Source: Pseudoclavibacter sp. AY1F1 | GTDB lineage: Bacteria > Actinomycetota > Actinomycetes > Actinomycetales > Microbacteriaceae | Assembly (NCBI RefSeq): GCF_002931075.1 | Contig: NZ_PSTQ01000003.1 | Span: 186,001-250,000 of the forward strand | DNA length: 64,000 nt | Direction of reading: 5' to 3' | The notes under the pieces: model-generated | Told to the model about the DNA's origin: nothing | Seen by the model: only the letters and a program-made list of their open reading frames with translations | Databases searched by the model: none | Program-made: the position numbers and the translations under genes | Shown: in pieces, positions 8,551-17,605 of the stretch | How positions within the stretch are numbered: position 1 is the first letter of the stretch | Layout: the number at the start of each line of letters is the position of its first letter

Positions 8551-9789
8551 CTAGTTCGCCAGCTCCGCGCTGCGGTCCTGCACATGCCACGGAGAGCCGT
8601 AGCCGGCCGGTTCGGCCGAGCCGAGCAGCTCGAGGAACGGCCTCGCGTCGAACGCCTCAGGCGCGAGCACTCCCGCGCCAGACCAGACGCCCGTCGCGAG
8701 CAGTTCGAGCGCGATGACGGGGTTGATGGCGGTCTGCCAGACGACGGCCTGCGAGTTGTCCTTCGCCATCGTCTCCTCGTTGTCGGCGACGTGGTACAGG
8801 TACACCTGCTTGGGCTCGCCGTCCTTGCCCTTGCCGGTGACGAGGAGGCCGGCGCACGTCTTGCCGCGCATCCGGTCGCCGAGCTTCGCCGGATCCGGGA
8901 GGACCGCGGCGACGACGTCGCGTGGCGACACCATCTGACCCTTGACGCTGACAGGCTCGGTGCTGTCGAGGCCAAGCGTGTGCAGCGTCTTGAGCACGTC
9001 GATGAACTCCTGGCCGAGCCCGTACTTGAAGGTGACGCGCTTCGCGTTGGTCCATCGCGGCATGAGGAGCACCTCCTCGTGTTCGACGTTCACGCATTCG
9101 ACGGGGCCGATGCCCTCGGGGAAGTCGAACACCTCGGCCTCACTGAACGGCGGTGTCGTGTACCAGCCGCGCTCGCGCTCGTAGATGACGGGCGGGTTGA
9201 GGCATTCCTCGATGGTCGTCCAGATCGAGAACGAAGGGGCGAAGTCGTAGCCCTCGACGGTCAGGTTCGCGCCGTCGCGCACGCCGAGCTCGTCGATCTC
9301 GGAGAAGAGCTCGTCTTCCGCGTAGCGGGCGAACACGTCGGAGAGGCCGGGTTCGACGCCGATGCCGCAGAGGGCGAGCACGCCGCGCTCTTTGAGGGCG
9401 GCGTCGTGCTCGAACTGCTCGTCGCCGAGCTTTACGCCGGTTTGCTCGTGCGGATGCTCGGGGTGCGGCTTCGAGAGGCTCATCGCCATGTCGAGGTAGG
9501 TGGCCCCGGCTGCGGTGACGCCCGTGAAGATGGGCATCACGAAGCGAGGGTCGACGGCGTTGAGCACGTGCGTGATGCTGTTGTCACGGACGAGGGCTTC
9601 GACGGCCGCCGGGTCGGACGCATCCACCTGTGCCGCTCGGAATCGGGGGTCGCCAAGCTCGGCGACGAGGTCTGCGGGGCGGGAAGGGTCGTAGTCAGCG
9701 ATGAGGCAGGAGCCGAAGAAGCTGCGTCGCTTCGCGATGCGGGCTGCAGCTGCGCCGACGCCTCCGGCACCGATGATGAGGATGTGCAC
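8551..9789 (-). CDS. Saccharopine dehydrogenase family protein
   Basis: NAD(P)-dependent enzyme of 412 residues. It opens with a Rossmann motif (ILIIGAGGVGAAAA) and contains VEPGLSD near residue 145, as in saccharopine, carboxynorspermidine and lysine 6-dehydrogenases. These enzymes make or break C-N bonds between amino acids and keto acids. The exact substrate cannot be read. The start is a GTG. The upstream neighbour on the same strand is an amino-acid permease, although a terminator separates them. An amine or lysine catabolic role fits the locus. Confidence 0.85.
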   Translation of the reverse strand: MHILIIGAGGVGAAAARIAKRRSFFGSCLIADYDPSRPADLVAELGDPRFRAAQVDASDPAAVEALVRDNSITHVLNAVDPRFVMPIFTGVTAAGATYLDMAMSLSKPHPEHPHEQTGVKLGDEQFEHDAALKERGVLALCGIGVEPGLSDVFARYAEDELFSEIDELGVRDGANLTVEGYDFAPSFSIWTTIEECLNPPVIYERERGWYTTPPFSEAEVFDFPEGIGPVECVNVEHEEVLLMPRWTNAKRVTFKYGLGQEFIDVLKTLHTLGLDSTEPVSVKGQMVSPRDVVAAVLPDPAKLGDRMRGKTCAGLLVTGKGKDGEPKQVYLYHVADNEETMAKDNSQAVVWQTAINPVIALELLATGVWSGAGVLAPEAFDARPFLELLGSAEPAGYGSPWHVQDRSAELAN

Positions 9790-9883
9790 GAATGGCCTTT
9801 CGTTGATTACGTGCTGGTGGATGTTGTGCTCGGCTCACGGGGGTGAACCGTGCGGTTGGTAGGTCACGGGGTGAAAAGAAGTT

Positions 9884-9905
9884 CGCCCCGCACGGAGGCG
9901 GGGCG
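9884..9905 (-). terminator. Terminator of the APC permease gene
   Basis: Eight-base-pair GC stem (9884-9891 with 9898-9905). Read on the minus strand it is followed by AACTTCTTTTC, a T-rich tract. It ends the permease transcript before the dehydrogenase gene. Confidence 0.75.
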
Positions 9906-9918
9906 AGCATCCGGCGGA

Positions 9919-11442
9919 TCAGTCTTCCGGGGCGAGGAGTGCCGAGTGGCGGTTGATGGTGCGCTTCTCGAAGTAGTCCTTCGAGCCGGGCATCGCGGCC
10001 CAGATGAACATGAGGATGAAGCCGATGACAAACGAGCCGATGCCGATCACGAACGCGCTGCCGAGACCGAAGAACGTCGTGTAGCCGTACTCGGGGTTCG
10101 CCATGTCGATCGCCGACTGGATGAACGCCCACACCATGAAGATGCCGCCGAGCAGCGGGAACAGGAACCTGTAGAAGAAGTTCCGCGCCGAGGAGAAGAG
10201 GCTCGTCCGGAAGTACCAGATGCAGGCGAAGCTCGCGATGCCGTAGAAGAACGCGATGGCGAGGCCGATGGAGAGGATCGAGTCCTGCAGCACGCTGTTG
10301 GACACGAAGCTCATGCCGACGTAGTAGACGATGGCGACGATGCCCATGAGGAGTGTCGAGAATGTCGGGGTCTTCGACTTCTCGCTGACGACGGCGAAGC
10401 GCGCAGGCAGGGCCTTGTAGACGCCCATCGCGAAAGTGCCGCGGGCAGTGGGAAGGATCGTCGTCTGCGAGGACGAGAGTGACGAGACGGCGACGGCGAG
10501 CACGAGGAACCAGCCCCATGGGCCCATCGCCAGGTCGGTGAGCACGGAGAAGACGTCGTCGGCGTTCTCCTCGTTGGCGAGTCCGGTGCCGGAGTCGCCG
10601 AGGCCGGCGTACATCATGACGACGATCGTGATGCCGACGTACGTGACGAGGAGCAGCACCGTGGAGAGCACGGCCGCGCGGCCCGGGGTCTTCTTCGGGT
10701 CCTTGGTCTCCTCGGTCAGGGCGAGGCAGGTGTCCCAGCCCCAGTAGATGAAGAGGGCGAGGATGATGGCCTGCACCATGCCGTGCCCGTCGGCGAGCAG
10801 CGGGTTGAACCAGTCGATGCTGACGGGAGTCGGGTCAGGGGCCGTGCCGTTGGCGTAGCCGACGAGGCAGCCGACGACGAACGCGGCCATGGCGGCGTAC
10901 TGGATGATGAGCAGCACGACCTGCATCTTCTCGCCGAGCTCGATGCCGCGCATCGAGATCCACGTCATGACGGCGATGATGACGGCGCCGAAGAGGGTGA
11001 CCACGACGCGGTTCTCGGCGAGCGAGCCGTCGCCGATGAGCAGCAGGATGTAGACGGAGGCGATCTCGGCGAGGTTCGCCATGACCAGGATTCCGGCGAC
11101 CGCGAGGGCCCAGCCGGACATCCACCCGGTGCGAGGGCCGAAGGCCTTGGCCGCCCACGTGAAGACGGTGCCGCAGTCGTTGAGTTCGTTGTTGAGCTCG
11201 CGGTACGCGAAGGCGGTGAACATCATCGGGATGAACGCGAGGATGAACGCGATCGGTGCCTGCTCGCCGACGGCGATGACCACGAAGCCGAGGGTCGCGG
11301 CGAGCGAGAAGAGGGGGGCGGTCGAGGCGAGGCCGATGACGGTCGATCCCCAGATCCCGAGTCGCGCGGGGGCGAGCCCCTTGCCGATCGGTGTCTGGGT
11401 GGCGAGGGCCTCGGTAATGGGGCCGGGTTGTGCGTTGGTCAT
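9919..11442 (-). CDS. APC family amino acid/amine permease
   Basis: Membrane transporter of about 507 residues with about 12 hydrophobic segments. The segment ASTAPLFSLAATLGFV near the start and the conserved FTWAAKAFGPRTGWMSGWA identify the amino acid-polyamine-organocation superfamily. I choose ATG 11442 because GGGAGA stands about five bases upstream; a longer frame exists to 11460. A partly palindromic sequence at 11492-11509 could bind the TetR regulator encoded just upstream. Substrate unknown; an amino acid, N-methyl amino acid or polyamine is likely given the flanking oxidase and dehydrogenase. Confidence 0.9.
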   Translation of the reverse strand: MTNAQPGPITEALATQTPIGKGLAPARLGIWGSTVIGLASTAPLFSLAATLGFVVIAVGEQAPIAFILAFIPMMFTAFAYRELNNELNDCGTVFTWAAKAFGPRTGWMSGWALAVAGILVMANLAEIASVYILLLIGDGSLAENRVVVTLFGAVIIAVMTWISMRGIELGEKMQVVLLIIQYAAMAAFVVGCLVGYANGTAPDPTPVSIDWFNPLLADGHGMVQAIILALFIYWGWDTCLALTEETKDPKKTPGRAAVLSTVLLLVTYVGITIVVMMYAGLGDSGTGLANEENADDVFSVLTDLAMGPWGWFLVLAVAVSSLSSSQTTILPTARGTFAMGVYKALPARFAVVSEKSKTPTFSTLLMGIVAIVYYVGMSFVSNSVLQDSILSIGLAIAFFYGIASFACIWYFRTSLFSSARNFFYRFLFPLLGGIFMVWAFIQSAIDMANPEYGYTTFFGLGSAFVIGIGSFVIGFILMFIWAAMPGSKDYFEKRTINRHSALLAPED

Positions 11443-11491
11443 CGTTGTCTCCCGCATCAAAGGGCCTGCCGCGTTCGCGGAGTGAGCATGA

Positions 11492-11509
11492 ACTTACCAT
11501 TTGGTCGGT
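11492..11509. promoter_or_regulatory. Candidate TetR operator upstream of the permease
   Basis: ACTTACCATTTGGTCGGT is an imperfect palindrome around ACCA-TT-TGGT. The 7-mer TACCATT recurs in the gap between tetR and the oxidase gene (minus strand, about 12155-12161). Position and shared core suggest one regulator for both sides; this is inference. Confidence 0.35.
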
Positions 11510-11606
11510 GACTCGCCGAGTGTTTTCCGGCATCCCGCCGTAACGGTTGTGTTTCCGGACTCGAGCGGATGCGCGGAGACGGGCCCCGCGACGACAAGAC
11601 AGCCAG

Positions 11607-12149
11607 CTACGCGCGGAGCTGCTCGATCGCGCTCATGATCTCGGCGGTCGACTCCGCATTGATGAACTTCTCGCTGCCAGCCGACACGCTCAGGAGGGCG
11701 TTGTGGTTCATGCCGTCACCGACGAACAGCACGAGGCGGGCGACGGCGGCATTGCCGATAGCCCGCACGAGCGCGTCGTACCAGCCTTCGCGGCACTGAC
11801 GGAGCACGTCGAGCGCGTCCCTGTCGCCGGTTTGCGCGAGACGGTAGACGGCTTCGACGAGGCGCTCGAGGAGACTGTCGCGATCCTGCGAGGAGACGAT
11901 GTAGTACGAGACGGCGTTGTCGAGGTCGGCGAGCATGTTGTCGGCATCGACACGCGCCTGCGCCTGGAGTTCGGTGAGGAGCGCCTCGCCGAGCGCCTGC
12001 TTCGACGCGAAGTGGTGCAGGACGCCGGCCTTCGAGAGCTTGCAGGTCGTGCCCACGGCTTCGAGGGTCGTCCCGCGCACGCCGGAGTCGACGAGCAGGT
12101 TCATGTACGCGGTGAGAATCTTCTCCCGCTGACCGGAGACGGTGAGCAT
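11607..12149 (-). CDS. TetR family transcriptional regulator
   Basis: Regulator of 180 residues with an N-terminal helix-turn-helix (about 8-55), including LEAVGTTCKLSKAGVLHHFASKQAL, whose HHFASK part is typical of TetR proteins. The C-terminal ligand domain is not classifiable by eye. ATG 12149 gives the usual short N-terminus; an upstream in-frame extension is antisense to the oxidase gene and is rejected. It is divergent from the oxidase (52-base gap) and precedes the permease on the same strand, so it probably controls both. Confidence 0.9.
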   Translation of the reverse strand: MLTVSGQREKILTAYMNLLVDSGVRGTTLEAVGTTCKLSKAGVLHHFASKQALGEALLTELQAQARVDADNMLADLDNAVSYYIVSSQDRDSLLERLVEAVYRLAQTGDRDALDVLRQCREGWYDALVRAIGNAAVARLVLFVGDGMNHNALLSVSAGSEKFINAESTAEIMSAIEQLRA

Positions 12150-12201
12150 TCCGCAATGGTACCGATGAAGTGACCCGGGTGAGTGCGAGTAGCGTGAGGT
12201 C

Positions 12202-13377
12202 ATGACTGACGTTGACGTGCTCATCATCGGCGGCGGAGCGATGGGGCTGTCAACCGCGTGGCAGCTCGCACGGCGCGGCAGGCGAGTGCGGCTCCTCGAG
12301 CAGTTCCAGCCCGGCCACCACATGGGGGCATCCCACGGGGCCACCCGCAACTTCAACACCTCGTACACGCAGCCCGATCTTGTGGCGATGCTCCACGAGT
12401 CGCGTTCCCTCTGGAACGAGCTCGAGCTCGACTCCGGCAGGCAGATCCTCGACCTCGTCGGACTCGTGAACCACGGGACGGGCGCCGCGAGCCCCGACGT
12501 GCACGCCGCAATCTCCGCAGGCGGCGAGTCCGCCGAGCTGCTCTCGACGAAGGATGCGGGCGAACGGTGGCCCGGCATCCGCTTCGACACCGAGGTGCTG
12601 CACCTGCCGAGGGCCGGGCGGGTGCGGGCGGCGGATGCGCTCACGAGCATGGCCGAGCTGGCCGCGGCGAGCGGGGCCGAGCTGAGCTGGGGCAGACGTG
12701 CCGTGAGCGTTTCGGAGCACGACGACCGTGTTGTTGTCGAGGCGCACTCCTGGGGTGAAGCGCCTGAGCACCGTGGCCACGCCCGCGAGACGATCACGGC
12801 GAAGGTTGTCGTCTCGGCGGTCAACGCGTGGACCCGGACGCTGCTCGGAAGCGCCGTCGGGCTGCCGCGCATGCGTGTCACCCAAGAAGCTCCGGTGCAC
12901 TTCCGCGAGTTCAACGGCTACGTCGACTGGCCCAGCTTCAACCACCTGCCCGCGCTCGGCCGCCCCGGTTACGAGGGCTGGCTGTCCCCTGTCTACGGGA
13001 TGCTCACGCCCGGTGAGGGCATCAAGGCCGGCTGGCACGGGGTCGGTCCTGTCGTCGATCCGGATGCGCGCGACTTCCTGCCCGTGCGCGCGCAGCTCGA
13101 CGCGATCATCCAGTACGCGCGCGACTGGCTGCCGGGTGTCGACGCCGAAAGTGCGGAGCCCATCAGCTGCACCTACACGACCACCGATGACGCCAGGTTC
13201 GTGATCGACAGGGTGGGCCGAATCGTCGTGCTCGCCGGGTTCGCCGGGGAGGGGTTCAAGTTCGTGCCCTCGATCGGCCGTCTTGGTGCCGACCTTGCCG
13301 AGAACGGCCCCGGCGTCGCGCCAGAGCTCTTCTCAATCAGTCGCCCGAGGTCGATCGCCGGCGAGCCCCTGCGGTAG
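12202..13377 (+). CDS. Sarcosine oxidase / N-methyl-amino-acid oxidase-like flavoprotein
   Basis: FAD-dependent amine oxidase of 391 residues (DAO superfamily, monomeric sarcosine oxidase group). The dinucleotide motif is at 5-24 (LIIGGGAMGLSTAWQLARRG). The C-terminal pattern SCTYTTTDDARFVID places Cys323 where monomeric sarcosine oxidases bind FAD covalently, and GFAGEGFKFVPSIG follows. It likely oxidises an N-methyl amino acid, forming hydrogen peroxide and formaldehyde. TAGCGT at 12190-12195 lies seven bases before ATG, suggesting a leaderless transcript. A formaldehyde dehydrogenase is encoded at 14647, which could detoxify the product, although it is not in the same operon. Confidence 0.85.
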   Translation: MTDVDVLIIGGGAMGLSTAWQLARRGRRVRLLEQFQPGHHMGASHGATRNFNTSYTQPDLVAMLHESRSLWNELELDSGRQILDLVGLVNHGTGAASPDVHAAISAGGESAELLSTKDAGERWPGIRFDTEVLHLPRAGRVRAADALTSMAELAAASGAELSWGRRAVSVSEHDDRVVVEAHSWGEAPEHRGHARETITAKVVVSAVNAWTRTLLGSAVGLPRMRVTQEAPVHFREFNGYVDWPSFNHLPALGRPGYEGWLSPVYGMLTPGEGIKAGWHGVGPVVDPDARDFLPVRAQLDAIIQYARDWLPGVDAESAEPISCTYTTTDDARFVIDRVGRIVVLAGFAGEGFKFVPSIGRLGADLAENGPGVAPELFSISRPRSIAGEPLR

Positions 13378-13450
13378 CGCCTGCGCGACTCGGGCGTCCG
13401 CCGCCGGCCTGCGCGCATCCGCCACCGCCCGCCCTGGAAAGTGGCAGGTT

Positions 13451-13515
<65 letters not shown>

Positions 13516-13529
13516 CTCGCGCGGGGCGC

Positions 13530-14387
13530 CTACGCGGTCAGGGTGCGCAGCGTCTCCGCGAGCGGGGTCGTCGGGCGGCCCGACACGCGGGAGAGGTCAC
13601 CGGTCGTGAGTGAGAGGGCTCCGTCGCGGATGTTCGCGTCGAGGCCCGTGATGAAGCCGATCGTGCCTTCGTCGAGGCCGTTCGAGGTGAGCGCTGCCGC
13701 GTGCTCTTGCGTGGTCAGGGCGCGGTACTCGACGTCGCGTCCGATGGCCTCGGCGAGGGCTGCGGCGAACTCGTCGAAGTCCCAGGCTTTGTCGCCGGAG
13801 AACTCGTAGACCTTGCCTTCGTGGCCGTCTTCGAGGGCGATCGCCGCGAGGCCCGCTGCGTAGTCGGAGCGGGAGGCGCTCGCGACGCGTCCCTTGCCTG
13901 CGCTGTTCGCGATGACGCCCGTCGTCTCGCCCTGGGCGATGTCGGCGACGTAGTTCTCCGTGTACCAGCCGTTGCGCGCGATGGTGGCGGGCAGGCCGGA
14001 CTCGCGGATGAGGGACTCGGTCGCGACGTGTTCGGGGGCCAGGATGAGCGCATCCGGGTCGCCGCCGAGCACACTCGTGTAGACGATGCGGGCTGCACCG
14101 GCATCCTTGGCGGCGTTGATGACGGTCTCGTGCTGGGCGACGCGCGTTCCGACTTCGCTGCCGGAGATGAGGACAACGGTGTCGCCTGCGTTGATCGCCG
14201 CTGCCGCCGTCTCCGGCCGTGAGTAGTCGATGGTGGCGGTGCGCACGCCCTTCGCTGCGAGCAGCTCGAGGCGTTCGGCGTTTCGGCCGCCGGCCACGAT
14301 CTCGGTAGGAGCGGCGCCGCGCTCGATGAGGCTGTCGATGACGAGGGTTCCGAGCTGTCCGGTTGCTCCGGTGATGACGATTGCCAT
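13530..14387 (-). CDS. NAD(P)H:quinone oxidoreductase type 2-like (QorB/NmrA family)
   Basis: Atypical short-chain reductase of 285 residues. The start AIVITGATGQLGTLV is a nucleotide-binding motif, GGRNAER and the stretch SGSEVGTRVAQHETVI match the YtfG/QorB subgroup, and NGWYTENY (about residue 150) is a hallmark of it. QorB uses NADPH to reduce quinones and related electrophiles in the cytoplasm. The catalytic Tyr-x-x-x-Lys of classical SDRs is absent, as expected for NmrA-like proteins. It is divergent from the formaldehyde dehydrogenase, separated by 259 bases with no clear operator. Confidence 0.85.
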   Translation of the reverse strand: MAIVITGATGQLGTLVIDSLIERGAAPTEIVAGGRNAERLELLAAKGVRTATIDYSRPETAAAAINAGDTVVLISGSEVGTRVAQHETVINAAKDAGAARIVYTSVLGGDPDALILAPEHVATESLIRESGLPATIARNGWYTENYVADIAQGETTGVIANSAGKGRVASASRSDYAAGLAAIALEDGHEGKVYEFSGDKAWDFDEFAAALAEAIGRDVEYRALTTQEHAAALTSNGLDEGTIGFITGLDANIRDGALSLTTGDLSRVSGRPTTPLAETLRTLTA

Positions 14388-14646
14388 GCTGTGCTGTCCT
14401 TCCGAGAGTGGATGCTTGCAGCTACAACAACCCGGGGTCTGCTCGGGCTATTCCTGCTAAGCGTGCCGGACGAAACATGCCGTATCACCCGGGCCCCAGT
14501 CTGTGCATCCACTGGTCATCTGCTCCGAATCCTGGTGCGCCAGGTGGGCGCCCAATAGCCTCGAAATACTGCGTAACAGAGACGTTCGCAGGGGTGGGCG
14601 CGCGAGCGCACCACACGCACTACCCGCTCAACTCAAAGGAGAGATC

Positions 14647-15861
14647 ATGGCGAGTAACAGAGCCGTCGCGTACAAGGGGCCGAACGAGGTCGAGGTCATC
14701 GACATCCCGTACCCCGAGTTCGAGCTGAAGGATGGGCCGGGCGTGAACCCGGCGAACGTGGGGCGGCAGGTGCGGCACGGCGCGATTCTGCGCACGGTGA
14801 CGACGAACATCTGCGGTTCCGACCAGCACATGGTGCGAGGCCGCACCACGGCCCCGGTCGACCTCGTGCTCGGTCACGAGATCACGGGTGAGGTCATCGA
14901 GGTCGGGCCAGATGTCGAGTTCATTAAAGTCGGTGACATCGTGTCGGTGCCGTTCAACATCGCCTGCGGCCGCTGCCGTAACTGCAAGGCGGGCAAGACG
15001 GGCATCTGCCTGAACGTCAACCCGGACCGTCCCGGCAGTGCCTACGGGTACGTCGACATGGGCGGATGGGTCGGCGGGCAGGCCGAGTACGTGCTTGTGC
15101 CCTACGCCGACTGGAACCTCCTCAAGTTCCCGGACCGCGACCAGGCGCTCGAGAAGATCCTCGACCTGACGATGCTCTCTGACATCTTCCCGACGGGGTT
15201 CCACGGGGCTTACACGGCGGGCGTCGGCCCGGGGTCGACGGTCTACATCGCCGGCGCGGGCCCTGTTGGCCTTGCTGCGGCCGTGAGCGCACAACTTCTC
15301 GGTGCCGCGTGCGTCATCGTCGGAGATCTCAACGAGGAGCGCCTCGCGCAGGCCAGGTCGTTCGGGTGCGAGACGGTCGACGTCTCGAAGGGTGACCCGG
15401 GAGAGCAGATCGAGCAGATCCTCGGCGTGCCAGAGGTCGAGTGCGGTGTGGATGCTGTGGGCTTCGAGGCCCGCGGGCACGGCTCGGACGCGGGGCACGA
15501 GGCGCCGGCCACCGTGCTCAACTCGCTCATGACGGTGACGGAAGCCGGTGGAGCGCTCGGCATTCCGGGGCTGTACGTGACGGGCGACCCGGGTGGAGTC
15601 GACGACGCCGCCAAGGTCGGCTCGCTGTCGATCCGCCTCGGCCTCGGCTGGGCGAAGTCGCTCTCGTTCACGACCGGCCAGTGCCCCGTCATGAAGTACA
15701 ACCGCCAGCTCATGCAGGCGATCCTCTTCGACAAGGTGAAGATCGCCGACGCCGTGCAGGCGACGGCCATCACCCTCGACGAGGCGCCGAAGGGCTACGC
15801 CGACTTCGACGCGGGAGCGCCGAAGAAGTACGTGCTCAACCCGAACGGCTACGTGAAGTAG
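14647..15861 (+). CDS. fdhA: Glutathione-independent formaldehyde dehydrogenase
   Basis: Zinc-dependent, NAD-linked medium-chain dehydrogenase of 404 residues. The catalytic zinc site includes Cys56 (NICGSDQHM) and His77-Glu78 (GHE). The structural zinc cysteines are in ACGRCRNCKAGKTGIC, the Rossmann motif is AGAGPVGLAAA, and the insertion and C-terminal pattern match Pseudomonas-type FdhA, which oxidises formaldehyde without added glutathione. ATG 14647 has AAAGGAGAG just before it, so the longer frame to 14503 is rejected. It could oxidise formaldehyde made by the sarcosine-oxidase-like enzyme upstream. A 45-bp perfect hairpin follows the gene. Confidence 0.92.
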   Translation: MASNRAVAYKGPNEVEVIDIPYPEFELKDGPGVNPANVGRQVRHGAILRTVTTNICGSDQHMVRGRTTAPVDLVLGHEITGEVIEVGPDVEFIKVGDIVSVPFNIACGRCRNCKAGKTGICLNVNPDRPGSAYGYVDMGGWVGGQAEYVLVPYADWNLLKFPDRDQALEKILDLTMLSDIFPTGFHGAYTAGVGPGSTVYIAGAGPVGLAAAVSAQLLGAACVIVGDLNEERLAQARSFGCETVDVSKGDPGEQIEQILGVPEVECGVDAVGFEARGHGSDAGHEAPATVLNSLMTVTEAGGALGIPGLYVTGDPGGVDDAAKVGSLSIRLGLGWAKSLSFTTGQCPVMKYNRQLMQAILFDKVKIADAVQATAITLDEAPKGYADFDAGAPKKYVLNPNGYVK

Positions 15862-15924
15862 CTTTTCGCGCGCCCCTCCGGGGCTCGGTCGGGAGGCGAT
15901 AAACCGCGACAGAGCGTGGACGGA

Positions 15925-15969
15925 GTCGAGCCTCGCAGTGCAGGGATGGACTGCACTGCGAGGCTCGAC
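15925..15969. repeat. 45-bp perfect inverted repeat behind fdhA
   Basis: 19-base arms (15925-15943 and 15951-15969, beginning GTCGAGCCTCG) pair without mismatch around a 7-base loop. There is no T-tract. It may stop transcription between fdhA and the hydrolase gene, or be a further member of the dispersed hairpins. Confidence 0.8.
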
Positions 15970-16104
15970 ATTGATGTGACGCGTTTTGTCGTTCGTCGGG
16001 TCCGGCGTCGCTCGATGGGCGCAATGTCGGACGTCGGGTGCAGACTGTCCTCGTATTCGAGTGCGGCATCGGCGCCGGCGCTCGTTGGCACTAGGGGAGT
16101 AGAC

Positions 16105-16929
16105 ATGGTTGAAACAGCTGGGCAGGATGACTTCGGCGGCGCGCGAGTCGACCGCGAGGTGGTGACCTCCGCCGACGGGACGCGCATCGCCTACGGGATC
16201 CGCGGTGCGGGACCGGTGGTGGTCATCGTCAACGGAGCGTTCTCGACGGCGCGCGACGTCACGGAGTTCGCGATGGCCTTGGTCAGGGTCGGTTTCGCGG
16301 CTGTGGCGTACGACCGACGCGCTCGCGGAGATAGTGGTGACACGAAGCCGTCGGCGCCGGAGCGCGAGGCGGAAGATCTGGCGGCCGTCATCGGCGCGGT
16401 CGGGGGTGGGGTGAGTGTCGTCGGGCACTCGTCCGGTGCGGTGCTGGCGCTCTTCGCGGCATCGATTGGTGTCCCGATAGGTCACCTGTTCCTGTCGGAG
16501 CCTCCTTTCCGCTTCGGCCAGCACGAGCCAGCCGCAGACCTCGCCGAGCGGCTGCAGCAGCTCGTCGACGAGGGTGACGAGGCGACGGCGGTCTCGACCT
16601 TCCAACTTGAGGGCGTTGGGCTCGACCCGGCCCTTGTCGAGCAGATCCGGCAGAGCCCGATCTTCCCCGGCCTCCTCCCGCTCGCCCAGTCGACTGTCTA
16701 CGACGCGCAGCTTGTGCGACAGGTGTCGACGCCGACGGAGGCGATGATCGGCGTCCGGGCGCCCGTGACGATCGTCGTCGGCGGCGACACGTTCCCGTTT
16801 CTCGCAAGCGCAGCGAAACGCCTTGCCGAGACCATCCCGGGGTCTGAGCTCGTCGAGGTCGCTGAGTCGGTCGGCCACCGCGTGCATCCGGAGGCCACGG
16901 CCAAGGTGCTGGCGGAGCGGCTTCTGTGA
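16105..16929 (+). CDS. Alpha/beta hydrolase
   Basis: Hydrolase of 274 residues. The nucleophile elbow GHSSGA places the catalytic serine at 109. The late motif VGHRVHPE supplies the likely catalytic histidine, and the acid is expected in the GGDTFPFLAS region. Substrate unknown; esterase or C-C hydrolase activity is possible. ATG 16105 follows GGGGAGT. The stop overlaps the start of the DUF3253 gene (GTGA), so they are co-translated. Confidence 0.85.
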   Translation: MVETAGQDDFGGARVDREVVTSADGTRIAYGIRGAGPVVVIVNGAFSTARDVTEFAMALVRVGFAAVAYDRRARGDSGDTKPSAPEREAEDLAAVIGAVGGGVSVVGHSSGAVLALFAASIGVPIGHLFLSEPPFRFGQHEPAADLAERLQQLVDEGDEATAVSTFQLEGVGLDPALVEQIRQSPIFPGLLPLAQSTVYDAQLVRQVSTPTEAMIGVRAPVTIVVGGDTFPFLASAAKRLAETIPGSELVEVAESVGHRVHPEATAKVLAERLL

Positions 16930-17204
16930 GCGCGGCGGGCGAGCCTGAGGGTGGCCGCGATCACGCAGGCGGGAAGTTCGAGCGCGTGATTCTCGAACTT
17001 TTGGACAAGCGTGCCGAGGGGGCAACAATCTGCCCGTCCGAGGCGGCGCGTGCCGTCGGCGGCGACGAGTGGCGAGGTGAGATGGATGCCGCGAGGGCGG
17101 CCGCGCTGCGACTCGTCGAAGTTGGCGAGGTCGACATCACGCAGGGCGGTGAGGTCGTTGACGGCGCGGAGGCCAAAGGCCCAATCCGCATCCGTCGACG
17201 TTGA
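16926..17204 (+). CDS. DUF3253 domain protein
   Basis: Small protein of 92 residues. ILELLDKRAEG, ICPSEAARAVGG, and the final stretch ITQGGEVVDGAEAKGPIRIRR match DUF3253, a winged-helix-like domain of unknown function found across bacteria. Its GTG start overlaps the hydrolase stop by four bases. The last codons run into a hexanucleotide repeat (GACGTT, 17196-17230). Confidence 0.9.
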   Translation: MSAAGEPEGGRDHAGGKFERVILELLDKRAEGATICPSEAARAVGGDEWRGEMDAARAAALRLVEVGEVDITQGGEVVDGAEAKGPIRIRRR

Positions 17205-17230
17205 CGTTGACGTTGGCGCTGACGTTGGCG
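17196..17230. repeat. GACGTT hexanucleotide repeat
   Basis: Five imperfect copies of GACGTT/GACGTTGGC starting within the last codons of the DUF3253 gene and continuing past its stop. It appears to be slippage-derived. Confidence 0.7.
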
Positions 17231-17344
17231 TGGCTGGGCCGAGAGGGCGGCCGTTGAGGGCTCCCCGCCCGGTAGCCGCCCCGTCTCAGAACCGGGCCTC
17301 TCGGGTCAGGGCGGTTCGCCCTGGCATCAGCCCCGGCCCTGGCA

Positions 17345-17596
17345 TCAATCCCAGTGGGTGACCGTGCGGTAGACGATCATCATCTCGCCTGCCGGGTCGG
17401 CCGAGATGAAGAGCGTCGGGAACGCCCAGGAATGGGCCTCGAGCGGCTCCACGTCAACGCGAGTGCACGCGTACGTGTCGTCGATCGCGGCGAAGGTGTC
17501 GCTCAGCGTCCGCGGCGGTGAAGAACGTCTCGGCGGCACTCGTGGCACCGTCGATCGAGCCGTCGGGGTCGAAAACGTCGGTGTCGGAGGAGTCAT
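17345..17596 (-). pseudogene. Small gene behind fdhF, probably frameshifted
   Basis: The last 50 codons read as natural protein (LSDTFAAIDDTYACTRVDVE to IVYRTVTHWD). Before about 17510 the same frame becomes Pro/Ser/Arg-rich with mixed third bases. The frame shifted by one base instead reads TDVFDPDGSIDGATSAAETFF with high third-base GC. A one-base indel near 17505-17515 would join them into one acidic protein of about 85 residues. The good frame has no obvious start codon, so a second lesion or a sequencing error is possible. No family is recognised. It begins about 10 bases after the fdhF stop, so it is probably its operon partner. Confidence 0.5.
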
Positions 17597-17605
17597 CAGA
17601 GACGC

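Noticed and set aside
14620-17028. Minus-strand frame of about 800 codons opposite fdhA and the hydrolase
   Set aside because: It is a high-GC shadow frame rich in Arg/His/Asp with no recognisable motif; the plus-strand genes have clear family motifs and ribosome binding sites.
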